A stretch of 14,675 nucleotides of DNA from Thermoplasmata archaeon. GTDB taxonomy: Archaea; Thermoplasmatota; Thermoplasmata; Thermoplasmatales; GCA-001856825. The position numbers were made by a program, and so were the translations under genes. The stretch lies in the NCBI GenBank assembly GCA_021792355.1, contig JAJYUV010000022.1, forward strand, positions 1 to 14,675. Reading direction: 5' to 3'. Under the pieces are notes generated by a model that was given only the letters and a program-made list of their open reading frames with translations, made no database searches and was not told the origin of the DNA. Below, in pieces: positions 1-7,755 of the stretch (position 1 is its first letter; the number at the start of each line of letters is the position of its first letter).

Positions 1-182
1 GCCGTATGGCTTGAGTGGCGCATGAGCTTAGAGCTCTTTGGTCTGAGTGCCAATATCTGCATCCGGTTTATTGTCAGATTGCACTTCGAGTGCTTATGCC
101 TGCTTTACGGGTAATGCAGAGAAAGTCAATCAGGGACCGGTCCAAAGGAGAGTTCATTAGGGAGGTTTGGATAGCTATGTAG
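1..182 (+). pseudogene. Possible degraded coding fragment, unidentified
   Basis: Frame 1 is open from the window edge to a TAA at 112-114 and reads with a coding-like flavour (it includes FIVRLHFECLCLLYG). A second frame opens at the overlapping ATG (114-116) and reads MQRKSIRDRSKGEFIREVW before a TAG at 180-182. The two could be one protein broken by a frameshift, perhaps the tail of an old transposase, since an IS3-type element follows directly. I do not recognise the family. The fragment is short and chance is not excluded. Confidence 0.2.
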
Positions 183-243
183 CAAGGGAAGGGCTGACTT
201 GGAATTCTACATGCCTGCTCCCTCATAGAACTGGAACGGTATA

Positions 244-280
244 ATTTTAATAATATAAGTAAGGAAGAATACATGGAGGT
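244..280 (+). promoter_or_regulatory. Promoter and Shine-Dalgarno site of transposase orfA
   Basis: An AT-rich TATA-like stretch at 244-257 (TTTTAATAATATA) precedes a strong Shine-Dalgarno sequence GGAGGT at 275-280, six bases before the ATG at 287. This fixes the orfA start. Neither element has been tested. Confidence 0.5.
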
Positions 281-286
281 CTGTAC

Positions 287-568
287 ATGAGATCAAGGCA
301 CTCAGCTGAAGAGAAATTCGAGATAGTAATGGAATTGTTGACTGAGAGCGTCTCTCAAGCTGAAATATGCAGGGAGGTATGGGATATTCCCAACACACAG
401 CTCGCAAAGTGGAAGGAGCAGTTCATAGAGAGCGGCAAGAAAGGTCTCTCTGATGGCAGGCATCCTCAATCAAGGGATGAGGAGATAGATGACCTCAAGA
501 GGATGATTGGTGAACAGACCCTGGTGATCAATGCTTTTAAAAAAAGGCTTCAAGGAGGGTCAAGATGA
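287..568 (+). CDS. IS3-family transposase OrfA (helix-turn-helix subunit)
   Basis: This 93-residue protein matches the first reading frame of IS3-type insertion sequences. OrfA supplies DNA binding and is normally joined to the catalytic OrfB by programmed frameshifting. Residues 7-17 (AEEKFEIVMEL) start the typical N-terminal helix, and a helix-turn-helix lies near residues 21-45 (QAEICREVWDIP, then QLAKWKEQF). The C-terminus, near 67-90, is a leucine-zipper-like helix (IDDLKRMIGEQTLVINAFKK) as used for OrfA multimerisation. The length is normal and no stop interrupts it. Its TGA overlaps the ATG of orfB (ATGA at 565-568), the usual IS3 arrangement. Because orfB is destroyed, the element cannot move by itself, but this product could still be made and bind IS ends. 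No terminal inverted repeats could be assigned with confidence. Confidence 0.8.
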   Translation: MRSRHSAEEKFEIVMELLTESVSQAEICREVWDIPNTQLAKWKEQFIESGKKGLSDGRHPQSRDEEIDDLKRMIGEQTLVINAFKKRLQGGSR

Positions 569-1456
569 CCATCGTTGAGGATCTCAGAAACAATATGTCC
601 CTTAGAGAGATATCAAGGGTATCAGGTATTTCCCTTTCCTCCCTCTACTAAAGGGAGAAGGAGAGGAGAGTGAAGAGGCTCTCTCCTCAAATAGAGCAAG
701 GCATCATCAGAACTGCATCCGAAAGACCCACTTACAGTTACAGGAGAGTCTGAGCTGTGTTGAGGAACGGTGGAATGAAAGTCAACAGGAAGGCCGTGAG
801 GAGGGTGCTGAGAGACAGAAATCTATCTCCTCCATACGCTAAGCACAAGGGGCAGAACAAAGTCCAGAAATATGTTCCGTCCCATGGGACCTGATCAGCT
901 TTGGGAAACGGACATCACATACATCCCCACGCAGCAAGGTATGACATACCTAATGTCAATAAAGGACTGTTTCACGAAAGAATGAGTGGGGGACACCAAT
1001 ACTCAAGGTCCTGCTTGTCCGGTGATGCAATCAAGGCAGTTGAAGACGACGTAGTGAAAGCATTCGATGGAGAAGTTTCTGAGGGACTAGTACTGAGGAT
1101 AGACAACAGTCCTCAGTACATAGCTCGGCAGTTCTGGAGCTCAATGAAACTGCTGAGAATATCCCTTGGAGTACATCCAAAAACACACTCAGGAGGACAA
1201 CGGGAACATAGAATCTTTCCACTGCTCACTCAAGATGGACTATATATGGCCATACGAATTCCAGGATTACAGAGAAGCATCGGTTACCATAGAGAATGCT
1301 CTCACAGATTACAATAAGAAGAGGCCACACTCATAGATAGACTATCTCCCCCCCAGGGAGTTCCTGAATGGCCAATCATTCAGGGAAGGCCATACCAAGA
1401 AACTAGAGGTAAAAATAAATGAAAAGTGTCACAGTTTTCATGGTAGCAGATCATGA
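565..1456 (+). pseudogene. IS3-family transposase OrfB (DDE integrase), inactivated
   Basis: Piecing frames together gives an almost full-length rve-type DDE transposase. It begins MTIVEDLRNNMSLREISRVS in frame with 565. It is then broken by TAA at 649-651, TGA at 751-753 (expected Trp in RRVWAVL), a frameshift between about 880 and 890, TGA at 983-985 (expected Trp in KEWVG), a return frameshift near 990, a one-base insertion near 1168, and TAG at 1334-1336 (expected PHSSIDYLPPREF). The three catalytic acids survive in the pieces: Asp in WETDITYIP (911-913), Asp in LRIDNSPQY (1102-1104) and Glu in NIESFHCSLK (1211-1213). The usual DNGPQY has become DNSPQY. The reading frame ends with TGA at 1454-1456. 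With this many lesions the gene is dead; a long sub-frame at 901-1317 is out of phase at both ends and is not a gene. Confidence 0.88.
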
Positions 1457-1570
1457 TCATAAGAAAATTAGTAGGGACAATATTTAATGAACCTGGACTT
1501 ATCTGACTGAAATTTGTACATAGCGTCATAACTTGTTTCGTATATTTTAAACAGAGCATACAATTTGAAC

Positions 1571-1630
1571 AAACTTTAATAAAGAGCGATATTACATATC
1601 ACAGTAATTTAGAAAATTGAAGAAGTGAGT
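1571..1630 (+). promoter_or_regulatory. Probable promoter of the FkbM methyltransferase gene
   Basis: The 175 bases between the dead IS and the methyltransferase are AT-rich. A TATA-like element ACTTTAATAAAG (1573-1584) would place the transcription start near 1604 and give a leader of about 28 bases. A second candidate, TATATTTTAAA, lies at 1541-1551. A weak ribosome site GAAGTGAG sits at 1622-1629. Confidence 0.4.
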
Positions 1631-1631
1631 T

Positions 1632-2546
1632 ATGCATATGAGCATATTAGAAAAACTTAGAACAATCGTTTTACTTAGGAAAACGTACAAGAATTGGATT
1701 ACAATAGTTCTCAGTATTTCAAAATATAGAAGATACGAAGATACGGTAGAAGTGATAATTCCTGTTTTGCCTCGGAACGGAAAGGAAGCCAGCATTCCTT
1801 TGCCTCTCATATTTGGCTACGCTTACGCTAAAATGTTCCAGAATTCCAAGATATCTAAGTTAAATATCAACGAAGCTTCACTGAATTTTGCTTATGAAGA
1901 AACTCCATTGAATTTTAAGGCAATTGATTATGGCCCCGTCGTCGATGTATTCTTCCACAACACATATGGATTTCTCCAGGTGGTTGATGAAGTCGTAGTC
2001 GATATAGGTGCAAATGTGGGAGATTCCTCCATATATTTTGCCCTTAAGGGTGCATCTAGAGTAATTGCAGTGGAGCCATATCCTTTTACGTACAATTTTG
2101 CGAGCAGAAACATCAACAGCAACAAATTTCAAGATAAGATTCTTTTGATAAACTCTGGATACGGACGGGATCACCTTGCGAGAGTAAATGATAAAGTAAT
2201 ATCTCTTGGCCATTCAGAACTTAAAGAAAGTTCTAATGGACACGATGTACAAATACTCTCCTTGAAGACCATTATCTCTACATACGATATCACTTGTGGT
2301 ATTCTAAAAATGGACTGCGAAGGTTGCGAGTATAATCTACTTGAAGAAAGTTGTGATACTTTAAGAATCTTTAAAATGATTCAACTCGAATATCATTATA
2401 ACCAAGGAGGGTTGGTAGATAAATTGGAAAGTTGTGGTTTCAAGGTGAGACTTACTGAGCCAAGAAAAATGACAAATAAGACGGCACTGAATCCAAATTG
2501 CAAAGTTGGCTATATCTATGCTGAAATATCAGACTTAAAGCGTTGA
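1632..2546 (+). CDS. FkbM-family SAM-dependent methyltransferase
   Basis: This 304-residue protein has the class I methyltransferase fold. Motif I is VDIGANVGD at residues 123-131, which binds S-adenosylmethionine. Motif II is AVEPYP at 146-151, where the Glu contacts the ribose. The FkbM signature KMDCEGCE is at 226-233. FkbM enzymes usually O-methylate sugars or polyketides and are common in archaeal and bacterial glycan clusters. The first 110 or so residues are an extra N-terminal region with no motif I recognise. There is no signal peptide, so it should act in the cytoplasm. It starts at the ATG at 1632; a second ATG two codons on (1638) is equally possible. It sits alone on the plus strand, converging with the flippase gene, so methylation of the glycan handled by that flippase is plausible but unproven. 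The substrate cannot be read from the sequence. Confidence 0.85.
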   Translation: MHMSILEKLRTIVLLRKTYKNWITIVLSISKYRRYEDTVEVIIPVLPRNGKEASIPLPLIFGYAYAKMFQNSKISKLNINEASLNFAYEETPLNFKAIDYGPVVDVFFHNTYGFLQVVDEVVVDIGANVGDSSIYFALKGASRVIAVEPYPFTYNFASRNINSNKFQDKILLINSGYGRDHLARVNDKVISLGHSELKESSNGHDVQILSLKTIISTYDITCGILKMDCEGCEYNLLEESCDTLRIFKMIQLEYHYNQGGLVDKLESCGFKVRLTEPRKMTNKTALNPNCKVGYIYAEISDLKR

Positions 2547-2593
2547 CTGTATAATTCTGAGCTGAAGGTCTTTATTGCTTAAACAATCTACTC

Positions 2594-2622
2594 TTTTTTT
2601 GTGTCTAAATGCCATTTTAGAC
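2594..2622. terminator. T-tract and hairpin between convergent genes
   Basis: A run of seven T at 2594-2600, 47 bases after the methyltransferase stop, is a typical archaeal plus-strand terminator. Directly after it is a perfect 7-bp inverted repeat, GTCTAAA (2603-2609) and TTTAGAC (2616-2622), with a 6-base loop. The hairpin could also serve the minus-strand flippase transcript, but no T-run follows it in that direction. Confidence 0.4.
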
Positions 2623-2656
2623 TGAAATTCCAACTTAATCCGGATAGAATTTCTCT

Positions 2657-4270
2657 TTAAAAAGCTTTGATTAAGAAAAGGCCAACCAGTTTTCTTAGAC
2701 TGAATCGTGATGGTATATACGAGAGGAACTCTTCCCTACGCAGTCTATGGAGGGAGCGAGTTACGTTTATGGCTATCCAGTAATAGAGAACGCCCGTGAC
2801 TACGTACAAAGGTAACAGGTGAAGAAAGTTGCCAAGCGCCAATCTTTCTGCCGTTACCAGGACGAACATGATTAGTGACGAAAACCATACTTTTAGTATG
2901 GTATTCCAGTCGAAGTTCTTCAGTCTGACTCTGACTGCATAGTTGTAAAGAATGATAAATGTCACGACAGACACGGATGAGTTCGCTATGGCCGCACCGA
3001 TCATCCCATATCTTGGTATAAGAAGAAATGAGAGTGTCAGGTTTGAAACAAGTGTTAGCGCAGTAGTAATCACATATACACCCGTTTTCCTGACAGCGTA
3101 TATGACGGAGCCCATAATGCCACCTAATACGAATATTGAAGATGTCACTAGCAGGATCATCAACGCAACGTTTCCAGTCGCATATACCGGTCTCGCCAAT
3201 AGCAGTAACGCGACAGGGGCAATAGAAGCCAATCCAAAAGCCAAGGGAGAGTAAACGAGCATCATCACCGTCGATGACAGGTTTATTCCTTTCTTTAACT
3301 TCTCATTGTCATCAATCGAAAAATATTCTGACAGTTTTGGAACAAGAACATTTGCAATGGGACCGCCGAGGAATGACAGGGAAGATGATACGAGCAGTAT
3401 AAAACTGTATATTCCCAGAGTGGACAGGTTCAAGAAATATGCAACAACAAATCTATCGACGTATGTGGACCCATAACCTATGAGCCCAGAAAGTAGGATC
3501 GGCCATGAATAAGAGAGTATTAATGGGAGAGACGTTTTGTTACTCTGTTCCGTAACTTTTGGCCTCCTGAAGAATATGTAGATCAGATAGAGGACAGAGC
3601 CGTAGAGATAGCATATTGTCATCCCGATTATGAGGTAGATGATCCCGTGAAATATCAGAAGCAAAAGGAGACCAAGAATGTAAGAAAATGATGCAGATGA
3701 CAGATAAATGATCGCGTCAGTCCTGAACATCTGAAACCCAAGTGCAGACCCGTGTAGAACTCCAAAGAAGACACCTATGGCAATATAAAAGGAAGCCGCT
3801 TCTATGAGTAAAGTATCATAGGGGGTGTGGAAGAACAAAATAGCGAACCATCTGGCTGTAACCAAGGAGAATATCAAACTGCCCGACGACAGTACTATAC
3901 TTATCGTCAATATCTTTCGAGCTACAGAACGAGTCTCCGCATGATCGCCCATTCCAAGGTTGAAAGAGATGAAGTGCTGTGCACTAATCGGGAACCCGAA
4001 TGAAAAAGCTATGTTCATCAGGCTTGCAATGGCTAGGAGAAGAGATATTGCTCCAAGTGCTGATGTCGGAAGAAGTTTTGCTACAACAATGTAGAATATT
4101 CCTCCCGAGGTAACGAATGTGGTTGCGCTCAAGTATTGGTAAGAAAGTCCCCAACCGATGCCATTTTCTCGGGCTTGAACCACCGGCTGGTTTATTGTTA
4201 ATTCCCTATTAATCCTTCTCGGTTGTTTCCTCCGTTTCTCATTGAGATAGACTGCAGAATTGATCCACAT
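2657..4270 (-). CDS. Polysaccharide/lipid-linked oligosaccharide flippase, Wzx/MurJ-like (MOP superfamily)
   Basis: This 537-residue membrane protein has the length and pattern of Wzx-type flippases, which move lipid-linked glycans across the cytoplasmic membrane. After about 35 hydrophilic, basic residues come some 14 hydrophobic segments. The first carries LSYQYLSATTFVTSGGIFY, followed by the typical LLPTSALGAISLL. Segment 7-8 reads SYSWPILLSGLIGYGSTYVD, close to the conserved central motif of this family. MIGAAIANSSVSVV near the C-terminus matches the segment usual in polysaccharide synthesis C-terminal domains. The ATG at 4268-4270 has no strong Shine-Dalgarno site; no better start was seen. 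The gene follows the GT-C-like gene after 57 bases without a clear promoter, so they are probably co-transcribed. A role in exporting the glycan used for surface N-glycosylation is inferred from context. Confidence 0.82.
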   Translation of the reverse strand: MWINSAVYLNEKRRKQPRRINRELTINQPVVQARENGIGWGLSYQYLSATTFVTSGGIFYIVVAKLLPTSALGAISLLLAIASLMNIAFSFGFPISAQHFISFNLGMGDHAETRSVARKILTISIVLSSGSLIFSLVTARWFAILFFHTPYDTLLIEAASFYIAIGVFFGVLHGSALGFQMFRTDAIIYLSSASFSYILGLLLLLIFHGIIYLIIGMTICYLYGSVLYLIYIFFRRPKVTEQSNKTSLPLILSYSWPILLSGLIGYGSTYVDRFVVAYFLNLSTLGIYSFILLVSSSLSFLGGPIANVLVPKLSEYFSIDDNEKLKKGINLSSTVMMLVYSPLAFGLASIAPVALLLLARPVYATGNVALMILLVTSSIFVLGGIMGSVIYAVRKTGVYVITTALTLVSNLTLSFLLIPRYGMIGAAIANSSVSVVTFIILYNYAVRVRLKNFDWNTILKVWFSSLIMFVLVTAERLALGNFLHLLPLYVVTGVLYYWIAINVTRSLHRLRREEFLSYIPSRFSLRKLVGLFLIKAF

Positions 4271-4327
4271 TGCTGAATTCAGTACCTTGGCATCTATCTT
4301 GTTGCATACCTAAGAGACAGGGCCCCA

Positions 4328-6394
4328 TTAGTGATGTGTGAATCTGCGTCGCAGGAAGAAGAGGGTTAAGGACATAGGAGCCGCTATCAGCAGAACAAAC
4401 AGAATTCCTCCTTCTATGATGGAATTGAAAAAAGGACTCACCAGCTTCTTGGCCAAGTAGATGAGTATGGATGGTACTGACGGAGGGACCGTCTTGAATG
4501 GACCTGAAAACTCGACAGTAATCTTAGATTTCAGGAGATTGCCGGGAATGAGCCCTCCCGATAGGTAGTATCTTCCCATCATTGCCCTTCCCATGTACGG
4601 GTAGCCGCTCAATACGATCGAAGGTTGAGCCTGGTTCTGCGATCGGAGGGAAACATCTGACGCTATATCAAGCGAATAGGTGCCGCCCAGAGTCGTGTTG
4701 AACAGGTACCTGAAAATGAAGCTTCCTGAAGTCACAGTCTGATAGCTCGGCTGAACGGTCTCAGTTCCATTGACTAGCGCAACTGTAGACGTTCCCTTCC
4801 CGGCTCCAAAAAGCTCAAGAGTGGCGTTTTGCAGTGGATATGGGAGCGATATGTTCTCCTCGTAATCACCTGGGGAAACTGTTGTGTTCCCTGAGGTATT
4901 AAAAACAACATAGGAGGATGAAGGCATCTCTATGTACCCGATGAAGTCACCTGAGTAGCTTCCTCCTACAAGTCCAGGGGTCGATGCCACATAATCCACA
5001 ATGAGTGAACTCCCCGAGAGTGATTCCGAAACAGGTTGCGCATAGAAGTGGTCAAGCGATGGAGCAAGGAACATATCACTGGGAACACTTGATGCAACGG
5101 GTGCAAGGACGACGATTGCCACAACGGACATTGCAACGAGTGTGGATAGCTGGGAAGCAATGGTCTTCCAGAAGTGGATGACTGTTCCAGCCTTGATTCT
5201 GAGCCCAATCGGGATGAAAGTAAGCAGACAGAGGGAATAGAGAAAGCCCGCGACATAGTTGAGCCAGGAGGGGTAGGAGACATTGATGTTGAGCAGTTTC
5301 ATGTTTACGTCAGAGAAGTATATCAGGAAACCTATATGGTTGATGGTCTGCATGACTATCAGGCTGAGAACAGAGACTAACCATAAGAGACCGATGAGAA
5401 GCCATCTTCTGTAGACTGTCGCAAGAATTATGGCGAAGGGTATCATCGCGCTCATGTAGCTGGGAAGATTATAGGGATTGATCGCCGAGAAGAGTACTCC
5501 TTGAAAAAGAAAGAAAACTAAGAGAGATTCCTTGTTAACTCTATCCTTTTTTAACAAGAAATATGATAGGGAAACCAGTATGGCTGATGCATAGTAAACG
5601 TAGTTATAAACCTGTCCCGGTACAACATTTGATACTCCAAAAATATTCAAAATATCAAATACGGAATAGTACGGAACCGGCATGATAGAAAGATATGAAC
5701 TGGGGACTCCCGCGGCAGCTGAGTAGTAGCCGTTGAAATAGTAAAAAATCAAGACGGTCAGCTGGCCGATTGCAGCGAACGCTGCGGAGACAGCAAAGTA
5801 GACTGCGGTACTCTTCAAGCCACTTTCTTTGTGAACGTACCTTAGGAGAAAGGGAACCGAAAAGAGCGGATATAAGTAGGAACCAGCAGCTACTCCAAAC
5901 AGTATTGCTGAAAGCAACGTCCTCCTCCTGAAAAGCAAGTAAACTGAGGAGACCAGAAAGAACATTGAAACAACAATTGCAGATCCGTAAATAACAGTTG
6001 TAAAAAAATAAATAGGTGATGTCAGGAGCAAGAGAGGTGCATACTTCCCACTAAATCCCAGATCTTTTGCGAGCCTATGTAGAATGAGAGCAGTAAGAAA
6101 TGTGAACAGAATGAAAGGAATTTTGACACCAATTTGTATCGTTAGGACGTTGCTAATTCCAAACAAAGAAAGAAGGATTGTGACAAAATATCCCCCTATG
6201 TTAATTAGATTATAATAGACTCCCATCAAGAGACCGTAAGAAGGGTTGAGAGATAGGTAATAAAAAAACTGAGCGTGCTGGGCATAGATAGCATCATCAT
6301 ACGGGTGTCCGGCGATAATACCGACCAGCAGATAGAAGAATAAAATTACCGCATAGGTAAATACCTCTGTGATTCTTTGCAAACTGCCCTGCAC
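4328..6394 (-). CDS. Multi-spanning membrane protein, GT-C glycosyltransferase-like, with outer C-terminal domain
   Basis: This 688-residue protein has about a dozen hydrophobic segments in residues 13-433, then a hydrophilic beta-type domain (about 434-658) and a last helix (662-681) ending in RRRFTHH. The loop after the first helix carries GHPYDDAIYAQHA with adjacent Asp33-Asp34, the position where GT-C glycosyltransferases (dolichyl-phosphate-sugar users such as the GT39/ArnT type) keep catalytic acids. The outer domain has six N-glycosylation sequons and few charges, so it should face outside. The start is GTG at 6392-6394, with no strong Shine-Dalgarno site. The GT-C assignment is from topology and the acidic loop only; an uncharacterised envelope protein is the alternative. 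It lies just upstream of the flippase gene and downstream of two sequon-rich surface proteins, which fits a glycosylation role. Confidence 0.6.
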   Translation of the reverse strand: MQGSLQRITEVFTYAVILFFYLLVGIIAGHPYDDAIYAQHAQFFYYLSLNPSYGLLMGVYYNLINIGGYFVTILLSLFGISNVLTIQIGVKIPFILFTFLTALILHRLAKDLGFSGKYAPLLLLTSPIYFFTTVIYGSAIVVSMFFLVSSVYLLFRRRTLLSAILFGVAAGSYLYPLFSVPFLLRYVHKESGLKSTAVYFAVSAAFAAIGQLTVLIFYYFNGYYSAAAGVPSSYLSIMPVPYYSVFDILNIFGVSNVVPGQVYNYVYYASAILVSLSYFLLKKDRVNKESLLVFFLFQGVLFSAINPYNLPSYMSAMIPFAIILATVYRRWLLIGLLWLVSVLSLIVMQTINHIGFLIYFSDVNMKLLNINVSYPSWLNYVAGFLYSLCLLTFIPIGLRIKAGTVIHFWKTIASQLSTLVAMSVVAIVVLAPVASSVPSDMFLAPSLDHFYAQPVSESLSGSSLIVDYVASTPGLVGGSYSGDFIGYIEMPSSSYVVFNTSGNTTVSPGDYEENISLPYPLQNATLELFGAGKGTSTVALVNGTETVQPSYQTVTSGSFIFRYLFNTTLGGTYSLDIASDVSLRSQNQAQPSIVLSGYPYMGRAMMGRYYLSGGLIPGNLLKSKITVEFSGPFKTVPPSVPSILIYLAKKLVSPFFNSIIEGGILFVLLIAAPMSLTLFFLRRRFTHH

Positions 6395-6415
6395 AATTCG
6401 TTCATCGACGTAAAG

Positions 6416-6450
6416 AATATTACTTTTACCTCTAAGAGTCAGGTTTAAAT
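6416..6450 (-). promoter_or_regulatory. Probable promoter of the GT-C-like gene
   Basis: Read on the minus strand, GTAAAAGTAATATTC (6416-6430) is centred about 27 bases before the GTG, which would give a leaderless transcript. ATTTAAACCT (6441-6450) is a second candidate with a leader of about 26 bases. The choice cannot be made from sequence alone. Confidence 0.35.
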
Positions 6451-6534
6451 CCGTTCCCTCAGAAATCTACCAAGATCTGTCAGGGAGAGTAGGACGCTTC
6501 TGTACCACTAACCTAAGTCATAGCCGCCTCAATT

Positions 6535-6552
6535 ATTCTGGTTATCCAGAAT
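6535..6552. repeat. Perfect 7-bp inverted repeat between two surface genes
   Basis: ATTCTGG and CCAGAAT flank a TTAT loop, about 50 bases after the stop of the triple-repeat protein gene and about 140 bases before the GT-C-like start. It could form an RNA hairpin or a protein site. There is no T-run beside it, so a classical terminator is doubtful. Confidence 0.35.
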
Positions 6553-6602
6553 TGCTTGAAGCAGTATACGGTTGATGGAAGGTGCATTCAGCAAGTATAA
6601 AG

Positions 6603-7508
6603 CTACTTCTTTTCAGAGTCGACCTTCGATTTCATAGATTCTTTAGACCTCCCTCTGACCTTTAAGTAGAAGATTAATAGGGCTGAGATAATAACCACGA
6701 GAACTGCTACAATTATCTCATACAGCAGGAATGAAGATGCCGCAATGTATATCAAATTGTTTGAATAATTTACTTTCCCGTGCAACGAACTTGCGTAATA
6801 ACCTGATGGGAGACTCACTACATAGCTGTAAGTCCCATTAGGAAGGGTTACGGAGATGAGGGAAAACGTTGAGTTATGATATGAACCGTTTATATAAACA
6901 GACCATTTGGCTCCTGCGGGGAGACCGTTTTCGAAGAATGTAAAGTTGATCGATGCTGTAAACGTAACGAATATCTTCGCTTGTTCTCCGTTGATTGAAA
7001 TTGAGCCGTTAGAGGGCGAGCTCGCGACATCATTTATATTAGGAATATTATAATTGTAGGTCCCGTTAGTCACTTTGAAAACAATTGTGGAATTGGAAGA
7101 GATATTCGTCTCATTCCCTAGACTGACATTCCAAAAAGTTCCTGCTGGAAGCCCAGTTTCTACAAATGTTACTGGGTAGAGAACCGGAACCCATATTACT
7201 ACCAATGAGACGTTATGTCCTTGTACATTAACAGAGAAATTACTTGGAAGTGGTCGATAATTCTTGTCACCACCTATAATGAAGAGATACGTTCCATTCG
7301 GTTCTAAGAAGTTGATTGAACTATTATTGGAATATTCCGTAGACCCCTGAACTGACACCGACCATTGAGTTCCCTCCGGCAGTCCAGTCTCTCGAAAATT
7401 TACTGAATAATCGTGAGATACCCCACTTTGAGCTTCAAGTAAAGTTGGTACGCATAGCACAATAATAACTATGGTGATCAGAGAAACAGCAGCTATTCTA
7501 CTTGTCAC
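6603..7508 (-). CDS. Exported, membrane-anchored protein with three ETGLP repeats
   Basis: This 301-residue protein has an N-terminal signal peptide (about residues 1-26), three tandem repeats of about 70 residues, one membrane helix (about 262-283) and a short basic tail. The repeats start VNFRETGLPEGTQWSVSV (36-53), VTFVETGLPAGTFWNVSL (113-130) and FTFFENGLPAGAKWSVYI (189-206). Each is followed by a loop ending in NGTY, with the strand pattern of a small beta-sandwich. This repeat is widespread in secreted proteins of Thermoplasmata and other thermoacidophilic archaea, including beside thermopsin-type proteases, but its function is not known; no protease motif is present here. About 15 N-glycosylation sequons crowd the outer part. 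The start is GTG at 7506-7508; a nearby ATG in this frame is missing. It follows the S-layer-like gene by 247 bases with its own promoter and may be an accessory envelope protein. Confidence 0.8.
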   Translation of the reverse strand: MTSRIAAVSLITIVIIVLCVPTLLEAQSGVSHDYSVNFRETGLPEGTQWSVSVQGSTEYSNNSSINFLEPNGTYLFIIGGDKNYRPLPSNFSVNVQGHNVSLVVIWVPVLYPVTFVETGLPAGTFWNVSLGNETNISSNSTIVFKVTNGTYNYNIPNINDVASSPSNGSISINGEQAKIFVTFTASINFTFFENGLPAGAKWSVYINGSYHNSTFSLISVTLPNGTYSYVVSLPSGYYASSLHGKVNYSNNLIYIAASSFLLYEIIVAVLVVIISALLIFYLKVRGRSKESMKSKVDSEKK

Positions 7509-7526
7509 AGAAGTTGAGTGGTAAAC

Positions 7527-7540
7527 GGATTAAAAGTTTT
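7527..7540 (-). promoter_or_regulatory. TATA element for the triple-repeat protein, probably leaderless
   Basis: The minus strand reads AAAACTTTTAATCC, centred about 25 bases before the GTG at 7508. No Shine-Dalgarno site lies between, so transcription probably starts at or next to the start codon. Confidence 0.45.
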
Positions 7541-7724
7541 GCGTATTCATCGTCTGATTCTCTAGATTATCTTATGACTGAATTAAGAACTTTTCACAAC
7601 TAAACTGCTTAGAAATACGACGCCTCTTGGGTTATCATTTATCGAGGAACAAATTTCAACAGAGTCCAACTTCAGGTTTGTTTTCTCAAGCTTCCATTCA
7701 GACACGTCGACGAATAAAATTGTT

Positions 7725-7746
7725 AAAAAATAAAAAGGAATAAAAT
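7725..7746 (-). terminator. T-rich terminator after the S-layer-like gene
   Basis: Just 10-30 bases after the TAA at 7756-7758 the minus strand reads TTTTATTCCTTTTTATTTTTT. Clustered T-tracts like this end transcription in archaea, as expected after a strongly expressed gene. The next 160 bases (about 7560-7720) hold nothing else I can support. Confidence 0.6.
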
Positions 7747-7755
7747 TTAGGTTGT

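Noticed and set aside
901..1317. 138-residue open frame inside the transposase region
   Set aside because: It is only correct transposase frame from about 994 to 1167; both ends are out of phase with the gene, so it is a product of the frameshifts.
565..1456. UGA read as tryptophan
   Set aside because: Two TGA codons stand where Trp is expected in the dead transposase, but TAA, TAG and frameshifts occur as well and all intact genes here use TGG, so this is decay and not recoding.
210..1500. Terminal inverted repeats of the IS3-type element
   Set aside because: Comparing the flanks (TGCTCCCTCATAG near 213 and the complement of 1466-1479, TGTCCCTACTAA) gives only a patchy match, too weak to define the ends.
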